A stretch of DNA of 64,000 nt, taken from NCBI RefSeq assembly GCF_012027395.1, contig NZ_SNUJ01000001.1, forward strand, positions 124,001 through 188,000, given 5' to 3'. Of this stretch, positions 59,309 through 64,000 are shown piece after piece. Position 1 is the first letter of the stretch; every line of letters begins with the position of its first letter. The notes beneath the pieces were generated by a model. That model worked only from the letters and a program-made list of their open reading frames with translations, was not told where the DNA came from and searched no databases. This stretch comes from Thermococcus sp. LS1 (lineage in GTDB: Archaea > Methanobacteriota_B > Thermococci > Thermococcales > Thermococcaceae). The translations under genes were made by a program, and so were the position numbers.

Positions 59309-60148
59309 TCAGAGCTTCACTACATCGGGCACTATGCTTATCCTCGAAACCGGCGTCGGTATTGTGTTGGTTACGGCGAGCTCATCCACGGCCCTGCTGA
59401 CGCGCTCTATTGCACCCTCAGCGAAGACGCCGTGCGTTGCCGCCACGAATATCTTCTCGGCACCCATCTCCCTGAGCAGGTTCGCGGCTCTAACCATCGT
59501 GCCACCCGTGCTTATGATGTCGTCCACTATAAGCACGTTTTTGCCTTTCACGTCGATATCGACTGGCCACATCTGAACCTCAGTTGGGGAAATCCTCCTC
59601 TTCTCGAAGTGGCTGTACTCAAGTCCAAGCTTCTCGGCAACTGCTCTAGCCCTCTCCCGGGCGCCTTTGTCTGGGGCAAGGACTATGCCCTCGCCAAGTT
59701 TCTCGCCGAAGTACTCAGCTATCGCCCTCGCCGGCGAGAGGTTCACCGCCTTACCGGGGAAGAACCTGAGAGTTTCCGGATTGTGCAGATCAAAGACGTA
59801 AAGCTCGTCATAGTAGAGGCCAAGCGCTCTCATGATAGCCCTAACGCTTACCGGTTCGCCCTCCTTTGTAACCCTGTCTTGCCTAGAATAGGCTAGGTAG
59901 GGGACGAGGGCCCTGAGCTTCTCAAAGCCCCTCTCGCGGAGGGCGTCGCCTATGAGGAGCAGCTCGATGAGGTTCTCATCCTGCGGCTTAAAGGTTGACT
60001 GAACCACAAGAACCTCATCGCCCGAGCCAAGAACGCGAACGTACTTCTCCCCATCCGGGAACTTCTTAATCTCGACGTCGAGAACCTCACCGCCGAGCTT
60101 CCTTATCTCGTCCTCCAGGTGCCTCGCACCGCTTCCGACCACTATCAT
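59309..60148 (-). CDS. prs: Ribose-phosphate pyrophosphokinase
   Basis: A 279-residue PRPP synthase making PRPP from ribose 5-phosphate and ATP for nucleotide, His and NAD synthesis. Motifs: start [29 protein letters not shown], the ATP loop [36 protein letters not shown] and the PRPP loop [14 protein letters not shown]. Short length without the bacterial flag region fits archaeal class III-like enzymes. The ATG at 60148 follows GGGGTGATGCTC. A TATA box GGTTTATAAGG lies about 50 nt upstream. Confidence 0.94.
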   Translation of the reverse strand: MIVVGSGARHLEDEIRKLGGEVLDVEIKKFPDGEKYVRVLGSGDEVLVVQSTFKPQDENLIELLLIGDALRERGFEKLRALVPYLAYSRQDRVTKEGEPVSVRAIMRALGLYYDELYVFDLHNPETLRFFPGKAVNLSPARAIAEYFGEKLGEGIVLAPDKGARERARAVAEKLGLEYSHFEKRRISPTEVQMWPVDIDVKGKNVLIVDDIISTGGTMVRAANLLREMGAEKIFVAATHGVFAEGAIERVSRAVDELAVTNTIPTPVSRISIVPDVVKL

Positions 60149-60214
60149 GAGCATCACCCCGTAACCGCGCATCTTGCCGCTTCCATGTTTAACCCAGGCC
60201 TTATAAACCCACCG

Positions 60215-60919
60215 TTATGCCAGGAGAACGGCAATCAGGCCGGCCAGAAAGATACCGTCGAAGGTTCCAGCCCCACCTATGCTCACCATCGGTGCGCCGA
60301 GGTTCTTGATTTTGCGCCAGTTCATCAAATCGGCCCCTATGAGAACTCCCATCGTTCCGCTCACATAGGCCACCAGCGGAGGGTTTCCGTCACCAAGAAG
60401 AAGGGCCAGTATCAGGGCCATCAAAGGAGGCAAAAATAGCGGCATTGCTATTCCGAGACCTTTAACCGGCTTCGCTATGGCATGGCTAAAGAGGGCCGCT
60501 ATCGTAACCGCGAGGAGCGTGTTGAAGAGCAGCCCGAATTGCCCGAGATAGACGAGCCTGAGAAGCTCGTAGATGACGATGCTGAGGGGAACCAAAGCGC
60601 CGCCAACGTTTATGGCTATTATGACCTTCCTCTCTTCCCAGTCAAAGTAGGGGACTGGATAGGGGATTCCGAAGAACCGAACCTCTCCCACCCGTATGAC
60701 CGGCTCGTAGGAGGTTTCCTCAGCTATGGGAATGTTGATGAAGCTGCCAAGCAATGCGAAAAGGAAAAGCGCATAGGCGACCTGCGGAGGGATTCCAAGC
60801 TTAGCAAAGGCCGCCATAACTATGCTCGAGAACAGGAGAAAAACAAGGAGAAAGAGGATGAAGATGACTACAAGGATTGGCAGTGAGACCGGGGGAATTA
60901 TGAGGCGCCTATTATTCAT
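60215..60919 (-). CDS. DUF1614 family membrane protein
   Basis: A 234-residue protein with about seven membrane helices, e.g. LPILVVIFILFLLVFLLFSS and LLFNTLLAVTIAALFSHAIA. Near the C-terminus is the family signature GTMGVLIGADLMNW ... GAPMVSIGGAGTFDGIFLAG. The family is common in archaea and of unknown function. GGTGATGAGGG precedes the ATG, which overlaps the end of the ASCH gene by 8 nt. Confidence 0.85.
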   Translation of the reverse strand: MNNRRLIIPPVSLPILVVIFILFLLVFLLFSSIVMAAFAKLGIPPQVAYALFLFALLGSFINIPIAEETSYEPVIRVGEVRFFGIPYPVPYFDWEERKVIIAINVGGALVPLSIVIYELLRLVYLGQFGLLFNTLLAVTIAALFSHAIAKPVKGLGIAMPLFLPPLMALILALLLGDGNPPLVAYVSGTMGVLIGADLMNWRKIKNLGAPMVSIGGAGTFDGIFLAGLIAVLLA

Positions 60920-61289
60920 CCCTCATCACCACGTTCGCCCACACCTGGGCTCCCTTGGCAATGCTAACCTTCGCAGGTTTTTCGAACTTCTCCGCGTTGC
61001 GGAGAACCCATGCGTAGAGGGGCTTTCCATTCGAATAGGCCCTGAGGAACTCGAGGTCGGCGAGGTGTTTGTCCCTGTGCTCAGCAAGCTCTTCGGGCGT
61101 GAACGGTCCAAGAACCTCCACCAGCTCCGCCTTCCCCAGAGCCTTCCCCCCATTCAGAATCAGGATCTCGCCTCTCACCCTCGTGCGGGACTTCCTTATC
61201 TCCCATACCTTTTTACCCTCAACGATGAGCGTCGCGAAGGGCTCCCTCACTATTAGACCCTTCTTTCGGGTTTCAACTTCCACCGCCAT
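60912..61289 (-). CDS. ASCH domain protein
   Basis: A 125-residue protein with the ASCH fold, a PUA-like domain thought to bind RNA or modified nucleotides: [28 protein letters not shown] holds the conserved GxKxWEIR motif, followed by [20 protein letters not shown]. The target is unknown. The ATG at 61289 is about 26 nt after a TATA element (TTATAA, about 61312-61317 on the complementary strand) and has no ribosome site, so it is probably leaderless; a longer reading from 61340 is less likely. Confidence 0.83.
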   Translation of the reverse strand: MAVEVETRKKGLIVREPFATLIVEGKKVWEIRKSRTRVRGEILILNGGKALGKAELVEVLGPFTPEELAEHRDKHLADLEFLRAYSNGKPLYAWVLRNAEKFEKPAKVSIAKGAQVWANVVMRDE

Positions 61290-61391
61290 CAAAGAGATAA
61301 TGCACTCCCGGCTTATAAAACCAACGTCGGAAAGGAGCAAACAAAAAACTTTAAGTCCACCTCACCGAACCCATGGAGGGAGGTATCACCT

Positions 61392-62027
61392 ATGAGGATT
61401 ATCTGGTATGGACACGCGTGCTTCTGGGTCGAGACGAAGGGTGTGAGACTGCTCATCGACCCCTATCCTGAGGTTGACGACGACAAAATAGGCGAGGTCG
61501 ACTACATCCTGATAACCCACGAGCACAGCGACCATTACGGCAAGGTCGAGCTCCTCTCGAGGCTCCGCGACGCAACCGTTATCGGACCGAAGCCAGTATA
61601 TCTCATGGCTATCAGCGACGGGGTAACGAAAGTCAGGGAAATCGAGGAAGACCAGACCATAGAGCTCGAGAACGGCGTCAAGGTTACCGCAATATACGTT
61701 GAGCATCCCTCCAGCCAGTACCCGGTTGGATACCTAATAGAAGGGGACAAAACGTTGTTCCACACGGGGGACACATATTCGACGCCAACCATTCAGAGGC
61801 TCCGCGGAAAGGTCGACGTTCTGCTGGTGCCCATAAGCGGCCGCTCAACGGCGAACGAACGCGAGGCGGCTCAGATAATCGAGGACATAAGGCCGAGGAT
61901 GGTCATCCCGATGCACTACGGGGTCTACGGAGGGGGGAGCGTCGAGAAGCTCCTAGAGGAACTCAATAAGAGGCGCATCTGGGCCGTGGTGAAGCCCCTC
62001 AAGCTCTACGAGGAGCTCTCGCTCTAG
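61392..62027 (+). CDS. UPF0173 metallo-beta-lactamase fold hydrolase
   Basis: A 211-residue metal-dependent hydrolase of the UPF0173/YtkL-like family: start [14 protein letters not shown], metal motif [21 protein letters not shown] and [11 protein letters not shown] supplying later ligands. The substrate is unknown. The ATG follows GGAGGTATCACCT. It is 11 nt upstream of radB and probably cotranscribed with it. Confidence 0.9.
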   Translation: MRIIWYGHACFWVETKGVRLLIDPYPEVDDDKIGEVDYILITHEHSDHYGKVELLSRLRDATVIGPKPVYLMAISDGVTKVREIEEDQTIELENGVKVTAIYVEHPSSQYPVGYLIEGDKTLFHTGDTYSTPTIQRLRGKVDVLLVPISGRSTANEREAAQIIEDIRPRMVIPMHYGVYGGGSVEKLLEELNKRRIWAVVKPLKLYEELSL

Positions 62028-62038
62028 CGGTGGCGGTA

Positions 62039-62713
62039 ATGCTGAGCACGGGAGTCAAATCACTAGACGAACTTCTTGGAGGGGGCATAGCCCCCGAGGT
62101 TCTGACCCAGGTTTATGGAAGCTTCGCCACCGGAAAGACCACCCTTGCCGTTCAGATTGGCCTCCTGAGCGACGGGAAGGTTGCATACGTCGATACAGAG
62201 GGTGGCTTTTCTCCCGAGAGGCTCGCCCAGATGGCTGAATCTAGGGGCCTCGACCCTGAGGAAGCCCTCCAGAGGTTCATCCTCTTCACCCCAGCCGATT
62301 TCAAGGAGCAGAGAAGGACGATAGGAAGCCTGAAGAAGATCGTCGATAAGAGTTTCTCCCTCATCGTCGTGGATTCCATAACGGCCCACTACAGGGTTGA
62401 AGAGCAGAGAAAGAACCTCACCGCTGAACTCGGGAAGCAGTTGCAGGTTCTCCTGTGGCTCGCGAGGAAGCACGGTATCCCAGTAATCGTGATAAATCAG
62501 GTGCACTTCGACAGCCGCGCCGAGAGGATGAAGCCAGTTGCCGAGCACACCCTCGGATACCGCTGCAAGGACATTCTGAGGCTCGACAAGCTGAACACTC
62601 CCGGATTGCGCGTGGCCCTTCTGGAGAGGCACAGGTTCAGGCCAGAGGGCGGCATGGTGTACTTCAGGATAACCGAGAAGGGCATAGAGGACGCGCTCGG
62701 AGGGGCGGACTAG
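62039..62713 (+). CDS. radB: DNA repair and recombination protein RadB
   Basis: A 224-residue RecA-family paralog found in Euryarchaeota; it binds DNA, RadA and Hjc and regulates recombination. It lacks the N-terminal HhH domain of RadA. Walker A is YGSFATGKTTLA, the Walker B region is FSLIVVDSITAHYR, and NQVHFDSRAERMKPVAEHTLG corresponds to the L2 zone. The end VYFRITEKGIEDA resembles RadA. The ATG at 62039 follows GGTGGCGGTA. Confidence 0.95.
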   Translation: MLSTGVKSLDELLGGGIAPEVLTQVYGSFATGKTTLAVQIGLLSDGKVAYVDTEGGFSPERLAQMAESRGLDPEEALQRFILFTPADFKEQRRTIGSLKKIVDKSFSLIVVDSITAHYRVEEQRKNLTAELGKQLQVLLWLARKHGIPVIVINQVHFDSRAERMKPVAEHTLGYRCKDILRLDKLNTPGLRVALLERHRFRPEGGMVYFRITEKGIEDALGGAD

Positions 62714-62780
62714 TCGAGTTTTGCGAGTATTGCCTGCTGAGTACAATCATTCTGAACGAGCAAATGAAAAAGAAAAGGGT

Positions 62781-64000
62781 TCAAACTCTCTCAAACACTT
62801 CCTGAGTTATCCTGAGCACGGCTTTGTAGAGCTTCTCCGTGATGATGCCCTCTTCGTAGTGCTCGGTGAGCTTGTCCTTGTCGATTATCTCCTTCTTGCC
62901 GTCCGGCCACTTGACGATGTCGACCTCAAGGTCAACGTAGCGCGCCCTGTCAGGGTAAATCTCGACGGGGGTGTTGATGTTGTAGTACTCGCCCTTCAGG
63001 TTGCCGTCTCTGTCGTAATACCTGTGGACGAACCACCACTTACCTGCCTCTATCTCAGTAATCACGTAGTCGCCAAACTCTATCGGAATGTCAAGGCCGT
63101 CGTAGAACTTGCCGGGCTTGAGGTGGCGCTTTATGGTAACCTTGAGCGGGTTCATGGAGACCTCGACTATCTCGCCCGGCCCTATCTTTATCCTCTGGCC
63201 GTCGGGCTTGTAGTGCTCCAGGCTGAAGAGCCAGCCCTTCTTCGGCCCCTTGTTGGTAATCAAAGCCTCCCAGAAGCCCTGCCTCACCCTCTCCCTCTGG
63301 CCAGGAACCTTGGCGAGGATTCCCTCGGCTATTTCAACCGCAAAACTGAACTCCGGGTCGTAGGCTTTCAGCTGGTGGTGACCCTCAACGGTGGGAACAA
63401 CCTTGTTTCTTACCTCGTCGAGCTTCTTCTTCGCCCCTCCACCAAACTCGACCTCGTAGATGTCCCTGCCCTCGATTATGACCGATGGAGCCGTGTAGGA
63501 GTCCGCCTTCTTGAGCCTGTCGGCAAGCTTGGAAAGCTTTATTATTTCATCCCTGAGAGTGTTCCAGTCCTTGTATGCTGCGGCAGTCCTCCAGAGTATT
63601 CCCCACTCCCCGAGGTCTATGCTGAGTCCGAGGATCCTAAGCCTCTCCCTCTCGCTCTGGTCGCGTATCTTTCTGGATATCTTCACGTGCCTCTGCGCCC
63701 CTATCGGTTTTGGAATGAGCACCGCGTAGTCACCGGGAATAGTCAAAGTAACGCTCAGGTGCGGCAGGAGGTTGTGCTTCTTGACCTGGACAAGGACTTC
63801 GTCGCCTTCCATAGCGTTCGGAAGCTCGTCGGCAACGACGGTGCCTATGGCACTGCCTATGTCGATGTAAACGTAGCGCTCGTCTCTCTTGACGATCATT
63901 CCCTTGTATATCCCGTAGAGCTGATAGGGAAGCTTTCTAAAGAAAACATCTATCAGCTCGTCCTCAAGGACCTTCCTAACTTCCTCAACCTTCGTCCCAA
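62781..64000 (-). CDS. fau-1: RNA-binding protein FAU-1 (ribonuclease E/G-like), start outside window
   Basis: 406 codons of a protein whose start lies beyond the right edge; the frame is open to position 64000 ([20 protein letters not shown], then [20 protein letters not shown]). It matches P. furiosus FAU-1, an AU-rich RNA-binding protein with an S1-like/RNase E-like N-terminal part and a C-terminal DUF402 domain ([20 protein letters not shown], then [18 protein letters not shown]). About 65 N-terminal residues are missing. It may process or protect RNA, including 5S precursor as reported for homologs. Confidence 0.92.
   Translation of the reverse strand, partial: GTKVEEVRKVLEDELIDVFFRKLPYQLYGIYKGMIVKRDERYVYIDIGSAIGTVVADELPNAMEGDEVLVQVKKHNLLPHLSVTLTIPGDYAVLIPKPIGAQRHVKISRKIRDQSERERLRILGLSIDLGEWGILWRTAAAYKDWNTLRDEIIKLSKLADRLKKADSYTAPSVIIEGRDIYEVEFGGGAKKKLDEVRNKVVPTVEGHHQLKAYDPEFSFAVEIAEGILAKVPGQRERVRQGFWEALITNKGPKKGWLFSLEHYKPDGQRIKIGPGEIVEVSMNPLKVTIKRHLKPGKFYDGLDIPIEFGDYVITEIEAGKWWFVHRYYDRDGNLKGEYYNINTPVEIYPDRARYVDLEVDIVKWPDGKKEIIDKDKLTEHYEEGIITEKLYKAVLRITQEVFERV

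Noticed and set aside
59276-59896. 206-codon frame on the plus strand opposite prs
   Set aside because: It is antisense to the well-matched PRPP synthase gene and has no ribosome site or family similarity.
62455-62805. 116-codon frame overlapping radB in another frame
   Set aside because: Arg/Gly/Ala-rich shadow of the radB coding sequence.

Overview
The window looks like a chromosomal segment of a hyperthermophilic euryarchaeon of the Thermococcales, most likely a Thermococcus. It carries archaeal-type RNA and protein machinery (SRP19, PAN proteasome ATPase, RIO2, diphthine synthase, TrmI, RadB, Hel308 with an intein, class I lysyl-tRNA synthetase). It also carries Thermococcales metabolic signatures: tungsten aldehyde ferredoxin oxidoreductase, a ferredoxin with an Asp cluster ligand, two Nfn/sulfide dehydrogenase operons, branched-chain polyamine synthase BpsA, archaeal phosphopantothenate synthetase and a pyrolysin-like subtilisin. 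BRE/TATA promoters, leaderless or GGTG-type start sites, CCA-encoding tRNA genes and a 16S-tRNA-Ala-23S operon without 5S agree with this. Coding density is high, and I see no transposase, CRISPR array, plasmid or virus block.

Layout. 1-3.3 kb: end of a first Nfn operon with a SurR site, trmI with a DUF257 gene, SRP19 and a stand-alone AsnC-type ligand domain. 3.4-8.7 kb: Hel308 helicase interrupted by a 403-residue intein, a UPF0200 kinase-like protein, a ZIP transporter and a DUF54 RNA-binding protein. 8.7-12.2 kb: a tight six-gene operon (three small membrane proteins, an XRE regulator, an ABC ATPase and permease) read from one promoter that carries two tandem palindromes. 12.3-16 kb: tRNA-Leu, repeat-rich spacer, AOR maturase and AOR. 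16-25 kb: secreted subtilisin, membrane-anchored alpha-toroid protein, nucleotidyltransferase, BpsA, PP-loop ATPase, DUF59, ferredoxin, NAPRTase. 25-30.3 kb: flavodoxin remnant, UPF0282 hydrolase, a broken RadA-like gene, a C/D box sRNA, an unknown gene and a second Nfn operon with two SurR sites. 30.4-38.9 kb: PPS, XRE regulator, dphB, tRNA-Val and tRNA-Arg around a repeat spacer, a BlaI/M48 peptidase pair, dCMP deaminase, a HAD-glycosyltransferase fusion, a polyprenyl-phosphate GlcNAc-1-P transferase and an isolated cas6. 39-53.8 kb: PAN, three MFS carriers, RIO2, a LipS2-like radical SAM protein with L-asparaginase, an AbrB-PhoU regulator, an isolated iorB, LysRS and smaller genes. 53.9-58.8 kb: the rRNA operon on the minus strand. 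59-64 kb: prs, DUF1614, ASCH, UPF0173, RadB and FAU-1 (cut by the window end).

The most distinctive observations are these. (1) A C/D box guide RNA at about 27384-27440 has two guides that match sites only about 20 nt apart in the 23S rRNA of this same window. (2) A divergent RadA paralog is disrupted by +1 shifts in two A7 runs, has Arg for the Walker A Lys and has a shortened L2 region. (3) Two perfect tandem palindromes sit at the transcription start of the XRE/ABC/membrane-protein operon. (4) Exact SurR-type motifs lie at both Nfn promoters. (5) A flavodoxin remnant and a family of short tRNA-linked spacer repeats are present.
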